NCBI RefSeq assembly: GCF_001907675.1
Contig: NZ_MPNT01000008.1
Span: forward strand, 143,310-207,309
DNA: 64,000 nt
Direction: 5' to 3'
Origin: Mycobacterium paraffinicum
Lineage (GTDB): Bacteria > Actinomycetota > Actinomycetes > Mycobacteriales > Mycobacteriaceae
Part shown: positions 8,937-19,741 of the stretch, piece by piece
Layout: each line of letters opens with the position of its first letter
Numbering within the stretch: the stretch's first letter is position 1
Made by a program: the position numbers and the translations under genes
Notes under the pieces: generated by a model
What the model saw: only the letters and a program-made list of their open reading frames with translations
What the model was told of the DNA's origin: nothing
The model's database searches: none

Positions 8937-9518
8937 ATGGGTGGTGAACAGTTGGCCCAACCCGCACGGCCGCTGCGCGCCGACGCGGCGCGCAACCGCG
9001 CACGCGTCCTGGACGTCGCCTACGAGACCTTCGCGGCCGAAGGCCTGTCGGTGCCCATCGACGAAGTCGCCCGGCGGGCCGGGGTTGGCGCCGGCACCGT
9101 CTACCGGCACTTCCCGACGAAGGAAGCGCTCTTCACGGCCGTGATCGAGGACCGGATGCGCCGCCTCATCGATGACGGGCACGCCCTGTTGGAATCGGAA
9201 GGCCCGGGGGAGGCGCTGTTCGCCTTCCTGCGCTCGATGGTGCTGCAGTGGGGCGCGGCGGACCGCGGTCTGGTCGACGCGTTGGCCGGGTACGGGATCG
9301 ACATCGCCTGCGCGGCACCCGACGCCGAGGACGCGTTCAAGGCGATGCTGGGCGAGCTGCTGCGTGCCGCGCAGGAAGCGGGCACGGCGCGGCGCGACAT
9401 CGAGATGCAAGATCTCAAGGCCATCCTGGTCGGCTGCCAGGCGGTGCAGGCCTACGACTCGGCGCTGGCCGAGCGGGCTACCGACGTCGTCGTCGACGGC
9501 TTACGCGCGCAGCGATAA
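8937..9518 (+). CDS. TetR-family transcriptional regulator
   Basis: 193 aa from the ATG at 8937. The N-terminal helix-turn-helix is clear (VARRAGVGAGTVYRHFPTKE, about residues 40-59), preceded by ADAARNRARVLDVAYETFA. The C-terminal ligand domain has the form of the SbtR-like group. An upstream in-frame start at 8889 would place coding sequence over the operator palindrome, so I prefer 8937. It likely represses itself and the divergent SDR gene through the repeat at 8878-8927. The inducer is unknown. Confidence 0.88.
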   Translation: MGGEQLAQPARPLRADAARNRARVLDVAYETFAAEGLSVPIDEVARRAGVGAGTVYRHFPTKEALFTAVIEDRMRRLIDDGHALLESEGPGEALFAFLRSMVLQWGAADRGLVDALAGYGIDIACAAPDAEDAFKAMLGELLRAAQEAGTARRDIEMQDLKAILVGCQAVQAYDSALAERATDVVVDGLRAQR

Positions 9519-9531
9519 GGCCTGACCTGTT

Positions 9532-9558
9532 CTTGCACTCGGCATAGGCGAGTGCTAA
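9532..9558. promoter_or_regulatory. CIRCE operator 1 (HrcA site) upstream of groEL2
   Basis: CTTGCACTC, 9 bases, GAGTGCTAA: an almost exact match to the CIRCE consensus TTAGCACTC-N9-GAGTGCTAA, placed about 165 bases before groEL2. HrcA repressor is the known binder. Confidence 0.93.
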
Positions 9559-9566
9559 GAATGACG

Positions 9567-9593
9567 TTGGCACTCGCGACAGGTGAGTGCTAG
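9567..9593. promoter_or_regulatory. CIRCE operator 2 (HrcA site) upstream of groEL2
   Basis: TTGGCACTC, 9 bases, GAGTGCTAG: a second CIRCE element 35 bases after the first by start position. Two tandem copies before groEL2 imply tight heat-shock control by HrcA. Confidence 0.9.
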
Positions 9594-11348
<1,755 letters not shown>

Positions 11349-11359
11349 AAAGTCAACGA

Positions 11360-11392
11360 AAAGCCCGGCCTGCGTTGCAGGCCGGGCTTTTT
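11360..11392 (+). terminator. Rho-independent terminator of groEL2
   Basis: A perfect 13-bp stem (11361-11373 with 11377-11389), 3-base loop GTT, followed by T residues, 12 bases after the groEL2 stop. Confidence 0.9.
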
Positions 11393-11503
11393 CGTGCGCG
11401 CCGTGTCGAGTGTGGGGGATATGCGCGTCAACACCCGCGAATTCGTCCACAGCACCCACGCTCGGCGCATACGCAGATGGGCTGTCGCGGCAAATATGCC
11501 GGA

Positions 11504-12361
11504 ATGGAGCCATTCCGGGGCAGCGACGCGCTAAGGAACGGCGCGGTTACCCGCAGTCAATTGCGCACCCGATATCGCGCGGTCTTCCGCGACGTGTACA
11601 TCGCCAGGGGCGCGGAACTGACAGCAGTCGCCAAGGCGCGCGCAGCTTGGCTGGCGACGGGTTCGCCTCTGGCCGGACTGTCTGCCGCAGCGGTCCTCGG
11701 CACGAAATGGGTCGATGCGTCGGCGCCCGCGGAGATCGTGCGGCTGGACCGGCACAGTCAGCGGGGCATGGTTGTCCGCAGCTATCAGCTCGCCGCTGAC
11801 GAGGTGCGCGTCATCGCCGGAATGCGCGTGACCACCGCGGCCCGAACAGCTTTCGACATCGGGCGGGGTTCGCCCACTATCAGGGCCGTCCCCATCCTGG
11901 ACGCGTTGCTCAACGCGACCGGTATCAAGCCCGCCGAGGTAATCGCTTTGGTTGACCGCCACCGCGGAGCCCGTGGCAGTCTCCGGTTGCGAGCCGCGCT
12001 GGATCTGGTCGACGGCGGGGCGGAATCACCTCAGGAGACCCGGGTGCGGCTGCTTCTGGTGCGTGCTGGCCTGCCAAAGCCGGAGACGCAGATCGAGTTT
12101 CCCGACCTACGCATCCGGGTCGACATGGGGTGGCGTGAATGGAAGGTCGCGGTGGAGTACGACGGTATCCAGCACTGGGAGGACCGCTATCAACGGTCGT
12201 GGGATATCGAGCGAGTCGCCTTGCTGGAGGCGGCCGGCTGGGCGGTGGTCAGGGTGAGCGCCGAGATGTTGTCCAGGCCTGAGGCGTTCGTAGAGCGAGT
12301 AAAGGACAAGCTTCGCGAGCGTGGGGCCTATGGCCGGATTCGAGGCGGTTCGCGTGCATAG
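11504..12361 (+). CDS. DUF559/VSR-like nuclease-fold protein with AbiEi-like N-terminus
   Basis: 285 aa. The N-terminal 80 residues look like the winged-helix part of AbiEi-type antitoxin proteins (AVTRSQLRTRYRAVFRDVYIARG). The C-terminal part (about 190-270) carries the DUF559/VSR-type PD-(D/E)xK pattern: an Asp in IRVDMGW, then VAVEYDGIQHW, and RSWDIERVALLEAAGW. Such proteins are common and mostly uncharacterised in actinobacteria. I see no toxin partner next to it. The ATG at 11504 was chosen since the upstream frame overlaps the groEL2 terminator. Not next to groEL2 in M. tuberculosis as I recall. Confidence 0.8.
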   Translation: MEPFRGSDALRNGAVTRSQLRTRYRAVFRDVYIARGAELTAVAKARAAWLATGSPLAGLSAAAVLGTKWVDASAPAEIVRLDRHSQRGMVVRSYQLAADEVRVIAGMRVTTAARTAFDIGRGSPTIRAVPILDALLNATGIKPAEVIALVDRHRGARGSLRLRAALDLVDGGAESPQETRVRLLLVRAGLPKPETQIEFPDLRIRVDMGWREWKVAVEYDGIQHWEDRYQRSWDIERVALLEAAGWAVVRVSAEMLSRPEAFVERVKDKLRERGAYGRIRGGSRA

Positions 12362-12414
12362 CGCCCACACTCGGCGGCCCAGGGGTGAACGTCCGGCCCG
12401 GGGGCGACGCCGGC

Positions 12415-12807
12415 TCAGCGGGAGAACACCACGCAGTCGTGCAGGCAGCCCTTCGCCGCGCCCGGAGAGCCGGGGTCGGCCTCGCGGTGCAGCAGCGCGC
12501 GGGTCGGCGCGACTTCCAGGCGAACGGCGTCCCCGGCGTCGCTGATCGAGGCCGTGCCGTCGACGATCAGCGAATAGCCGCCGGGCTCGGTCGGGGGCCA
12601 CAGCAGGGTGACGTCGCGCCGCTGCGCCAGATTCTGCCGGGTGCGGCCGCCGATGAGGCCGATGTCCAGGGTCGCGTCACGCAGCCGCGGCTCGACCGTC
12701 ACGGTGTGCACGCGGTAGTCGTCGTCGACGGTGACCAGGTAGGCGAACGGGTAGTCGGGAAGGGCGGCGGCCAGGCGCTCGACGTCTACCTGCTTCTTGG
12801 TGCGCAT
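12415..12807 (-). CDS. pyridoxamine-5'-phosphate-oxidase-like / FDOR-fold protein (Rv0441c position)
   Basis: 130 aa. The pattern [24 protein letters not shown], followed by [20 protein letters not shown] and a YSLIVDGTA strand, fits the split beta-barrel flavin/F420-binding fold. It sits where I recall Rv0441c, downstream of the PPE gene on the same strand with 30 bases between. Two Cys near the end (CLHDCVVF) could coordinate metal or form a disulfide. The substrate is unknown. Confidence 0.75.
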   Translation of the reverse strand: MRTKKQVDVERLAAALPDYPFAYLVTVDDDYRVHTVTVEPRLRDATLDIGLIGGRTRQNLAQRRDVTLLWPPTEPGGYSLIVDGTASISDAGDAVRLEVAPTRALLHREADPGSPGAAKGCLHDCVVFSR

Positions 12808-12837
12808 GACCCTCCAGGATAGGCGCGGGCCGGGCCG

Positions 12838-13443
12838 CTACAGCGTGCGCGGAACCCGCGCCGCCGGCAGGCCGAACGTCAGCTGACCGCTGCTGCTGAA
12901 GTGGAAACCGAGGTTCTGCAGCACCTGCTGCCAGGGCGCCAGTTTCTCGACGGCCGCCGACGCGTCGGCATGGTAGCCGTACATCGCCTCCACGTCCGAC
13001 GCCCACATCTGGTCGTAGGCCGCCTCGATGTCGGCGATCGCGGGGGTGTTCTGGCCGAGCCAGTTGGTGGCCGACAACGCGTGCGCCAGGGCGCGATTGG
13101 CCGCGACCACCGCGGGCTGCACGGTCGCCGCCAGCGCCCCCTCGAACGCGGCCGCCACGGCCGAGGCCTGGCTGGACACCGCCTGGGCCTGGGCCGCCGC
13201 CGCGCTCAGCCAGCTGACGTAATGCGTGGCGAGGGCCATCATCGCCGCCGAGGACGGACCCTGCCAGGAGCCGCTGGCAAGATTTGACGTAACCGAAGAA
13301 AACGACGATGCTGACGATGCCAAGTCCTCGGCCAGTCCGTCCCAGGCTTCCGCGGCAGCAAGCAGCGGCCCGGCTCCGGGACCCGAGAAGATTCGTGCCG
13401 AGTTGACTTCTGGCGGCAACCACGCAAAATGCGGGCTCGTCAC
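12838..13443 (-). CDS. PPE-family protein without repeat tail (PPE10-like)
   Basis: 201 aa. A full PPE domain (start [19 protein letters not shown]; WxG motif as GSWQGPSS near residue 59; [20 protein letters not shown] near 127) ends at [17 protein letters not shown]. In M. tuberculosis PPE10, at the same locus, this point leads into long NxGxGNxG repeats; here only about 15 residues follow. There is no frameshifted repeat remnant in the 30 bases before the next gene, so the short form looks like a clean state. Probably exported by a type VII system; no PE partner gene lies beside it. Confidence 0.9.
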   Translation of the reverse strand: MTSPHFAWLPPEVNSARIFSGPGAGPLLAAAEAWDGLAEDLASSASSFSSVTSNLASGSWQGPSSAAMMALATHYVSWLSAAAAQAQAVSSQASAVAAAFEGALAATVQPAVVAANRALAHALSATNWLGQNTPAIADIEAAYDQMWASDVEAMYGYHADASAAVEKLAPWQQVLQNLGFHFSSSGQLTFGLPAARVPRTL

Positions 13444-13481
13444 CGGCTCAACTTACCCGGGATCTGGCTGTTTTGGTGGCG

Positions 13482-15224
13482 TTATTGCGCGGCTACCGGC
13501 CGCGGTTGCCGACCTCGCACCAACTTGCCTGGACGAGCGTCTGTGGGCACGCCATTCTCCGCGATCACCTCGCCGGCCACGATCGTCGCGACGTAGCCGT
13601 CTGCGGTCTGGTCCAGGCGCCGGCCCCCGGCCGGCAGATCGTAGGTGATGACCGGCTTGTGCAGGCGCAACGCGGCGTGATCGATGACGTTGAGGTCGGC
13701 CTTGTAGCCGACGCCGATGCGACCCCGGTCGCCCAGCCCGGCGATGCGGGCCGGCACCGAGGTGAGTTCGCGGACGGCCTCCGGCACCGTGAACCGGCCC
13801 GACGCGCGGTCACGGGCCCAATGGGTCAGGAAGTACGTCGAGTAGCTGGCGTCGCAGATCATCCCGTAGTGCGCGCCACCGTCGCCGAGCCCGAGCACCA
13901 CGTCGTCGCGGTGCAGCAGCTTGCCCACGGTGTCCAGCGAGTTGCCCTGCAGGTTGCTGGTCGCCACCAGCAGCATGGCGCGGCCCTCGTCGTCGAGCAG
14001 CCGGTCGTAGGCCTCCTCCATCGGGTTCACCCCGCGGGCCCGCGCCCGCGCCCCGATGGAGGTCGACGGGTCCGGCTCGTAGTCGGGGGTGTCGCTCAGC
14101 GGGTAGATCCAGTCCCACATCTGAGCGACGTACAGGATGGGGTGGCCCTGGCCCGGCTTGTCGGCCAGGATGCGGGCGCGGACCTCCGGCTTGCGCATCT
14201 CGGCGACCCGCTCGGCCAGTGGCAGGTGCGCGATCTCGCGGTAGCTCGGGTAGAGCACGAACGGGTTGGCGGACAGCTGCAGGCCGATGATCAGCCCGAT
14301 CGGGCGCGGTAGCAGCTGCGCGGTGATCCGGGGGTCGGCGTCGCCGGCCCTGGAATTCGCCTTCTCGATCATCGTGATGGCGTCCTCCCACGTGGGATCG
14401 CCCGAGTTGGCGACCACCAGCGTGAAGGTCAGCGGCAGGCCGACGTCCTCGGCGACGTCGAACACCGTCTGCAGCACCGGCTCGTAGCCGCCGGCCGGGA
14501 TGTCCGGCACGAACTGCAGCAACCCGCCGCCGCCGTCGACGACACCGCGGGCGATCTCCTCGATCTCCTCGCGGGCGGCGTCGTAACTCGGGATGGGCGA
14601 ACCGCTTTCGGTCTTGTGGATGGTCAGCCGCGACGACGCAAAGCCGAGCGCGCCGACCTCGACCGCCTCCTTGGCCAGCGCCCGCATCTTGGCGAGGTCG
14701 TCGGCGGTGGCCGGCTCGCGGTCGGCGCCGCGCTGACCCATCACGTAGACCCGCAGCGGCGAGTGCGGCAGGTAGGCGGCGACGTCGATGTCCCGCTTGC
14801 CGGCGTCCAGCGCGTCCAGGTACTCGGGGAACGTCTCCCACGTCCAGGGCAGGCCGTCGGTCATGACGACCCCGGGGATGTCCTCGACGCCGGCCATCAC
14901 GTCGACCAGGACGTCGTGGTCGGACTGGCGGCACGGCGCGAAGCCGACGCCACAGTTGCCCATGACCACCGTGGTCACGCCGTGCGCCGACGACGGCGTC
15001 AGGCGTTCCGACCAGATGGACTGGCCGTCGTAATGGGTGTGCAGGTCGACGAAGCCCGGGGTGACCAGGAGGCCGGTGGCGTCGATCTCCCGCTCGGCGC
15101 GCTCGCCGTTGACCCGACCGACGGCCGTGATGACGCCGTCGCGCACCGCGACGTCGCCGACGTACGGCTCACCACCCAACCCGTCGACGATGGTGCCGTT
15201 GCGGATGATCAGGTCGTAAGTCAT
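13482..15224 (-). CDS. amidohydrolase, N-acyl-D-amino-acid deacylase-like
   Basis: 580 aa metallo-dependent hydrolase. N-terminal beta-sandwich (DLIIRNGTIVDGLGG), then the metal-binding HxH as DLHTHYDGQ (H62, H64), a VMGNCGVGFAPC segment typical of the D-aminoacylase subgroup, and a C-terminal GDGGAHYG and ADLNVIDHAALRL closing the sandwich. It probably cleaves an N-acyl amino acid or related amide; D-specificity is family inference only. It is divergent from the DinB-type gene (54 bases) and points toward the PPE gene on the same strand. Not at this place in M. tuberculosis as I recall. Confidence 0.88.
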   Translation of the reverse strand: MTYDLIIRNGTIVDGLGGEPYVGDVAVRDGVITAVGRVNGERAEREIDATGLLVTPGFVDLHTHYDGQSIWSERLTPSSAHGVTTVVMGNCGVGFAPCRQSDHDVLVDVMAGVEDIPGVVMTDGLPWTWETFPEYLDALDAGKRDIDVAAYLPHSPLRVYVMGQRGADREPATADDLAKMRALAKEAVEVGALGFASSRLTIHKTESGSPIPSYDAAREEIEEIARGVVDGGGGLLQFVPDIPAGGYEPVLQTVFDVAEDVGLPLTFTLVVANSGDPTWEDAITMIEKANSRAGDADPRITAQLLPRPIGLIIGLQLSANPFVLYPSYREIAHLPLAERVAEMRKPEVRARILADKPGQGHPILYVAQMWDWIYPLSDTPDYEPDPSTSIGARARARGVNPMEEAYDRLLDDEGRAMLLVATSNLQGNSLDTVGKLLHRDDVVLGLGDGGAHYGMICDASYSTYFLTHWARDRASGRFTVPEAVRELTSVPARIAGLGDRGRIGVGYKADLNVIDHAALRLHKPVITYDLPAGGRRLDQTADGYVATIVAGEVIAENGVPTDARPGKLVRGRQPRPVAAQ

Positions 15225-15278
15225 GCAAATAATCTACGACCGCGCCCGCCGGTCGTGCCAGGATCTAGTGTCGCTGGT

Positions 15279-15803
15279 ATGGCCAACACCTCCAGCCCCG
15301 ATGCCGCCGTCCAGGAACTGCTCCGCGACGCGTTCACCCGGTTGATCGAACACGTCGACGACATCGCCGACGGCCTGACCGACGCGGTCGCCGAGTACCG
15401 GGTGACCCCGGGCGCCAACAGCATCGCCTGGTTGCTGTGGCACAGCGCCCGGGTGCAGGACCTCCAGCTGGCCGACGTGGCCGGGGTGGAGCAGGTCTGG
15501 TTGCGCGACGGCTGGGTGGACCGGTTCGGGCTGGACCTGCCGCGCAACGACACCGGCTACGGTCACGGGCCCGAACAGGTGGCCAAGGTCAAGGCGCCCG
15601 TGGATCTGCTGTCCGGCTACTACCACGCGGTGCACAAGCTCACGCTCGAATACATCGCCGGCGTGACCGCCGGCGAGCTGGAGCGGGTGGTCGACACCAA
15701 CTGGGACCCGCCGGTCACGGCCGGCGCCCGGTTGGTGAGCATCATCGACGACTGCGCCCAACATCTCGGTCAGGCCGCCTACGTTCGCGGAATCGCGCCC
15801 TAA
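15279..15803 (+). CDS. DinB/DUF664 family protein (Rv0443-like)
   Basis: 174 aa four-helix protein. Candidate metal-binding histidines are in WLLWHSARVQD and CAQHLGQAAY, plus one in YYHAVHKL, as in DinB-like and mycothiol S-transferase families. In mycothiol-using bacteria many DUF664 proteins are thiol transferases, so a detoxification role is plausible but unproven. It matches Rv0443 by position after PPE10. The next gene starts 12 bases downstream. Confidence 0.82.
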   Translation: MANTSSPDAAVQELLRDAFTRLIEHVDDIADGLTDAVAEYRVTPGANSIAWLLWHSARVQDLQLADVAGVEQVWLRDGWVDRFGLDLPRNDTGYGHGPEQVAKVKAPVDLLSGYYHAVHKLTLEYIAGVTAGELERVVDTNWDPPVTAGARLVSIIDDCAQHLGQAAYVRGIAP

Positions 15804-15815
15804 CGGTTTCCCGGC

Positions 15816-16685
15816 GTGCGAATCGTGGCCGCCGTCTTCAGGGCGGTGCTGTGGCTGGCGACCACCGTCGCGCTGGCCGTGGCCATTCCGGCGTCGTGGC
15901 TGCAGCTGAACGTGGTCAGCGAGGGCGGCTACGTCGCGCTGGCCCAGCGGGCCGCCGGTGACCCCGGCCTGCAGTCCGCCGCCGCGGACGAACTGGCCAA
16001 CCGCGCGATGGCGCTCATCGCCGAGCACAACGGCGGACGCCAGCCGGTCGAGGGCGCCGAGGTGCACCTGGCCGCCGTCGCGTTCACGGCCGGGCCCGCC
16101 TTTCCGGCGCTGTTCGCCCAGGCGAACCGGGCGGCCCATCGCTGGCTGTTCACCGCCGGCGGCGCCGGCGACTCGTGGTCTATCGACGTGGCGCCGATGC
16201 TCGAGGACGCCTCGATGCAGCGGACACTGAGCCGCCACAACGTGAAAGTGCCTGCGACGCTGACGGTTCCGTTGACGGAGTCGGCACCCTCGGCCCACGG
16301 TTGGCTGCGGCCGGGCCGGCTGAGCCCGCTCGCCGCGGGGGGTCCGTGGGTGAGCGCCGGCGCGGTTGCCCTCAGCGTCGTCTGCGCCGTGCTGCTGTTG
16401 GCCACGGCGCGCCGCCGCGGCAAGGCGCTCACCAGCCTCGGGGTCTCGGCGTTGCTGGTCGGCGCCGCCGGCTGGGCGGGCATCGAGATCGCCGGTCGCC
16501 ACGTCGGCGACGCGCTCAACCGCACCACCGACGACGTCCGCCGCATCGCCGAGGTGATGGTCGCCCACGCCGAGGTGGGCCTGCACGAATGGCTCGACCT
16601 CACCCTGCTCGTGGGGGTCGCGCTGGTGGTCGGCGGTGTGCTCGTCGCGATGTTGGGCAGCCTGGCCAAGAAGCCGGCCGGCTAG
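15816..16685 (+). CDS. integral membrane protein of unknown function
   Basis: 289 aa with GTG start. One N-terminal hydrophobic segment (residues 4-30), a periplasmic-looking region of about 140 residues, then three hydrophobic segments (about 178-198, 207-225 and 262-284). I do not recognise a family. It is 12 bases from the DinB-type gene and probably co-transcribed with it; it converges on the DsbD-like gene with a 4-base overlap of the ends. Confidence 0.75.
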   Translation: MRIVAAVFRAVLWLATTVALAVAIPASWLQLNVVSEGGYVALAQRAAGDPGLQSAAADELANRAMALIAEHNGGRQPVEGAEVHLAAVAFTAGPAFPALFAQANRAAHRWLFTAGGAGDSWSIDVAPMLEDASMQRTLSRHNVKVPATLTVPLTESAPSAHGWLRPGRLSPLAAGGPWVSAGAVALSVVCAVLLLATARRRGKALTSLGVSALLVGAAGWAGIEIAGRHVGDALNRTTDDVRRIAEVMVAHAEVGLHEWLDLTLLVGVALVVGGVLVAMLGSLAKKPAG

Positions 16686-18349
16686 CCGAAGGTGAACGAA
16701 AACACCTGCAGCCCAGGGCTTATCCGCATGTCGAGCCGGTCGCTGTGCGCCGCCTCATCGGCCACGATCGGGTGCAGTGTCGGTGGCCCGCCGATCGCCG
16801 TCGTCGTCGCCTTGCCGTCCCGGGACACCGTCAGGGTGCCCGTTCCGCCCACGACGACGTAGACGTCCTTGGCGGTGTAGTTCAGCCGGATGCCGGCGTC
16901 GTCGCTGTCGGCGGTGGCGCCCTGGTCGTCCAGCTTCCACCGGCCGCGCAGCGCGAACGTGTCGCCGGCCAGCTGCGGCGGATAGCCGAACGCGCCCGAC
17001 TTGTAATCGCCTGGGCCGCCGTAGTTTCGGGCCCGGTCGATCCCCAGATACGTCTCGGGCGTGAGCCGGGTCTGCGGTGTGGTGTCCGCCGAATGCGTCG
17101 GGCCGGGCAGCCGGATATCCGGATGGGCGTCGACGAGCAGCTCGCGGATCAGCCTCTCGGTGCCGTCGTAGTCGCCTTCGCCGAACTTGGTATGCCGGAC
17201 CGTCCCGGTCGCGTCGATCAGGTATTCGGCTGGCCAGTACAGGTTTTGGTAGTTGTTCCACGTGGTGTAGCCGTTGTCCAGCGCGACGGGGTAGCTGATG
17301 TGCAGCGCGTCCGCGCCGCTGGCCACATTGGCCGGTACCCGCTCGAAGGCGTACTCGGGGGTGTGCACCCCGATGGCGACGAACCCGGCGTCGTGATACC
17401 GGTTGTACCAATCGATTACGTGCGGGATGGCGCGCTGGCAGTTGATGCACGAGTACGCCCAGAAGTCGATCAGTACCACCTTGCCGCGCAGCGACGCCAG
17501 GTCGACCGGGGCGCCGCCGGGGGTGTTCAGCCACTGCGTGATGCCGCTGACCGCGGGTGCCGGTCCGCAGGCCTCGAGCCGCTCCGCGCCGTCGGTGCAG
17601 TCGCTCAGCGCGCCGCCGCCAGGCGCGCCGAGCCGCTGGCGGATCTCGTTGGCGCCGACCGCTTTCTGCATCGCCGCCGTGTAGTCGGGGACCGCGCGTT
17701 GCAGCGTCGCCGGCAGGTTGAACACCAGCGCGACGGCGAGGACGATCATGGTGATTCCGCCGGCGATCTGCACGATGCGCTGCCGCCGGCGGAAGGCGCC
17801 GACGCGCTCGGCGACACCCCGCCCGGCCAACGCGAAGGCCAGCAGCGGCAAAGCGGTGCCGATCGCGAACGCGGCGGTCAGGATCACAATGGGCAGGCCG
17901 ATGGAGGCGGTGCCGCCCGCGACCACGATCGCGGCCAGCACCGGACCCGCGCATGGCACGTACAACGCGCCCAGCGTCAGGCCCAGCACGAAACCGCTTA
18001 CCCCGGTTCCCGGTTGGCGTTGCGGCAGGCGCGCGAACGGCCGCTCGATCAGGTGCTGCAGCGGTGGGAAGATCAGGCCGAGGCCGATGAGCGTCAGCAC
18101 CACCAACGCGGCCCAGCGGATCGCGTCCTGCGGCAGGTGCAGCGCCGACAGGATGGCCGAGCCGACCAGCGTCACCGCGCCGAAGCTGCAGACCAGGCCC
18201 GCGATCACGAGGTAGGGCCGGGCGGCCCGGCGGCGCGCTGGGGTGCCGTCCACGCCGGAGAAGAACACCACCGGGAGCACCGGCAGGATGCACGGCGAGA
18301 TCCCGGTGATCAGTCCGCCGAGGAATCCGATGAGCGCGATGGTGTGCAT
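16682..18349 (-). CDS. DsbD/CcdA-TlpA fusion thiol-disulfide protein (DipZ-like)
   Basis: 555 aa. Residues 1-240 form a CcdA/DsbD-type membrane domain with one cysteine in each of two pseudo-repeats ([12 protein letters not shown]20; [10 protein letters not shown] near 129). Residues about 270-410 are a TlpA/thioredoxin-like domain outside the membrane with the redox motif C-I-N-C ([14 protein letters not shown]). The C-terminal 130 residues form an extra beta-rich domain, as in M. tuberculosis DipZ, which I recall as longer (695 aa). It should pass reducing or oxidising equivalents across the membrane. It is divergent from TetR-mmpS4-mmpL4 and shares their repeat-bearing control region. Confidence 0.9.
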   Translation of the reverse strand: MHTIALIGFLGGLITGISPCILPVLPVVFFSGVDGTPARRRAARPYLVIAGLVCSFGAVTLVGSAILSALHLPQDAIRWAALVVLTLIGLGLIFPPLQHLIERPFARLPQRQPGTGVSGFVLGLTLGALYVPCAGPVLAAIVVAGGTASIGLPIVILTAAFAIGTALPLLAFALAGRGVAERVGAFRRRQRIVQIAGGITMIVLAVALVFNLPATLQRAVPDYTAAMQKAVGANEIRQRLGAPGGGALSDCTDGAERLEACGPAPAVSGITQWLNTPGGAPVDLASLRGKVVLIDFWAYSCINCQRAIPHVIDWYNRYHDAGFVAIGVHTPEYAFERVPANVASGADALHISYPVALDNGYTTWNNYQNLYWPAEYLIDATGTVRHTKFGEGDYDGTERLIRELLVDAHPDIRLPGPTHSADTTPQTRLTPETYLGIDRARNYGGPGDYKSGAFGYPPQLAGDTFALRGRWKLDDQGATADSDDAGIRLNYTAKDVYVVVGGTGTLTVSRDGKATTTAIGGPPTLHPIVADEAAHSDRLDMRISPGLQVFSFTFG

Positions 18350-18396
18350 AGCTACTTACACCCCTACCCGCGCCGAATGGTTCACGTGACCCAGCG

Positions 18397-18440
18397 CAAA
18401 TCACACCCCGTGCGTTATACAAATCACACAATGTGCGTTA
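18397..18440. promoter_or_regulatory. tandem operator repeats between DipZ-like gene and TetR gene
   Basis: Two 21-base copies, CAAATCACAC..GTGCGTTA (18397-18417 and 18420-18440), differ at only a few bases and start 23 bases apart, so they lie on nearly the same face of the helix. Each has weak inner dyad symmetry (AACGCAC/GTGCGTT-like). They lie between the divergent DipZ-like gene and the TetR gene, as expected for sites bound by that TetR. Confidence 0.7.
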
Positions 18441-18450
18441 CGCTCCATCG

Positions 18451-19119
18451 GTGGCGCAGCTAACCTTCCAACGCGCCCGCACCGAGGAGAAGAAGCGCCA
18501 ACGTGCGGAGGCACTGGTGGAAGCCGCGCGTTCGCTGGCCCTCGAGACCGGCGTCACCTCGGTCACCTTGACCGCCGTCGCCAACCGGGCCGGCATTCAC
18601 TACTCCGCCGTCCGTCGCTACTTCACCTCGCACAAGGAAGTGCTCCTGCACCTGGCCGCCGAGGGCTGGGTGCGCTGGTCGAACACCGTGTCCGAGAAGC
18701 TGGCCGAGCCCGGCCCCAAGTCGCCGTCGGAAATCGCCGAAACGCTGGCGAACGCGCTGGCCGAGGACCCCCTGTTCTGCGACCTGCTGGCCAACCTGCA
18801 CCTGCACCTCGAGCACGAGGTGGACGTCGAGCGGGTCGTCGAGGTCAAGCGCATCAGCACCGCCGCCACGCTCTCTCTCGCCGATTCCATCGAAAGCGCG
18901 GTGCCCGGAATCGGCCGCTCCAGGTCGCTCGACATCCTGCTGGCCGCGTACTCGCTGGCGGCCACGCTGTGGCAGGTGGCCAACCCGCCGGAGCGCCTCA
19001 CCGACGTCTACGCCGAGGAGCCGGAAGTGGTTCCCCCCGAGTGGAACACCGACTTCGCGTCCGCCCTCACTCGCCTACTGACCGCCACGTGCGTGGGGCT
19101 CATCTCGGGATCGCAATGA
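18451..19119 (+). CDS. TetR-family regulator of the mmpS4-mmpL4 locus (Rv0452-like)
   Basis: 222 aa from the GTG at 18451 (VAQLTFQRARTEEKKR). Helix-turn-helix at about residues 36-60 (VTLTAVANRAGIHYSAVRRYF). It matches my memory of Rv0452 closely at the N-terminus. A GTG at 18433 is in frame but lies inside the second operator repeat, so I prefer 18451. In M. tuberculosis Rv0452 is divergent from mmpS4; here it is upstream on the same strand, 73 bases before mmpS4, so repressor and exporter probably form one autoregulated unit. Confidence 0.88.
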   Translation: MAQLTFQRARTEEKKRQRAEALVEAARSLALETGVTSVTLTAVANRAGIHYSAVRRYFTSHKEVLLHLAAEGWVRWSNTVSEKLAEPGPKSPSEIAETLANALAEDPLFCDLLANLHLHLEHEVDVERVVEVKRISTAATLSLADSIESAVPGIGRSRSLDILLAAYSLAATLWQVANPPERLTDVYAEEPEVVPPEWNTDFASALTRLLTATCVGLISGSQ

Positions 19120-19192
19120 ACGCAGAGGGGAGGCCGGGGGGTATGGCTCGGCGAACTGCAGCCGCTGAACACGGGAAGGACTTGGAGCGCGC

Positions 19193-19741
19193 ATGACGAC
19201 GACCGAGCCAAGGACCGAGCCGCTGGAGAAGCACGGCTCCGCCGGCAAGGGCGGCGACAAGGTCGCTCCGCGCCGCGCCGGGAAACAGGGGATTTTCGGG
19301 CGCTACTGGTTGGTGCTGACAATCGCAGCCGTCCTCGCGGTGTCGGGATTCGTCGTCTACCGATTGCACGGCATCTTCGGCGTTCACCCCGGTTCGTTCG
19401 GTGGTGGCACCTCGGGCGAGGTCCTCGACCAGTTCAACGCCAAGACGATCACGCTCGAGGTCTGGGGCTCGCCGGGCAGCACGGCGACCATCAACTACCT
19501 CGACGAAAACACCCATCCGCAGCAGGCACTCAACGTGCCCTTGCCCTGGAGCAAAATATTGAGTTCAACGAAGCCCGGCATCCCGGCAAACCTGGTGGCG
19601 CAAGGAGACGGGAGTTGGATCGCCTGCCGATTCGTTGTGAACAACCACGACGGCCACGGTGACATCATCAAAGCCCCGAATCGCTCGGATTCCAACGAAA
19701 CCGTGAACCCCTTCGTCTACTGCCTGGACAAGTCCGCATGA
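19193..19741 (+). CDS. mmpS4: MmpS4-type membrane accessory protein
   Basis: 182 aa. About 38 polar cytosolic residues, one transmembrane helix (about 39-60), then an extracytoplasmic beta domain. Two cysteines (WIACRFVV and FVYCLDKSA) are placed to form a disulfide. MmpS4 works with MmpL4 to export mycobactin/carboxymycobactin siderophores in M. tuberculosis (established), and in related species also supports glycopeptidolipid transport. The ATG at 19193 is used. Its stop overlaps the mmpL start (ATGA), giving fixed stoichiometry. Confidence 0.92.
   Translation: MTTTEPRTEPLEKHGSAGKGGDKVAPRRAGKQGIFGRYWLVLTIAAVLAVSGFVVYRLHGIFGVHPGSFGGGTSGEVLDQFNAKTITLEVWGSPGSTATINYLDENTHPQQALNVPLPWSKILSSTKPGIPANLVAQGDGSWIACRFVVNNHDGHGDIIKAPNRSDSNETVNPFVYCLDKSA

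Noticed and set aside
16175..18463. 762-codon plus-strand frame over the DipZ-like gene
   Set aside because: Antisense shadow; the minus strand carries clear DsbD and thioredoxin motifs.
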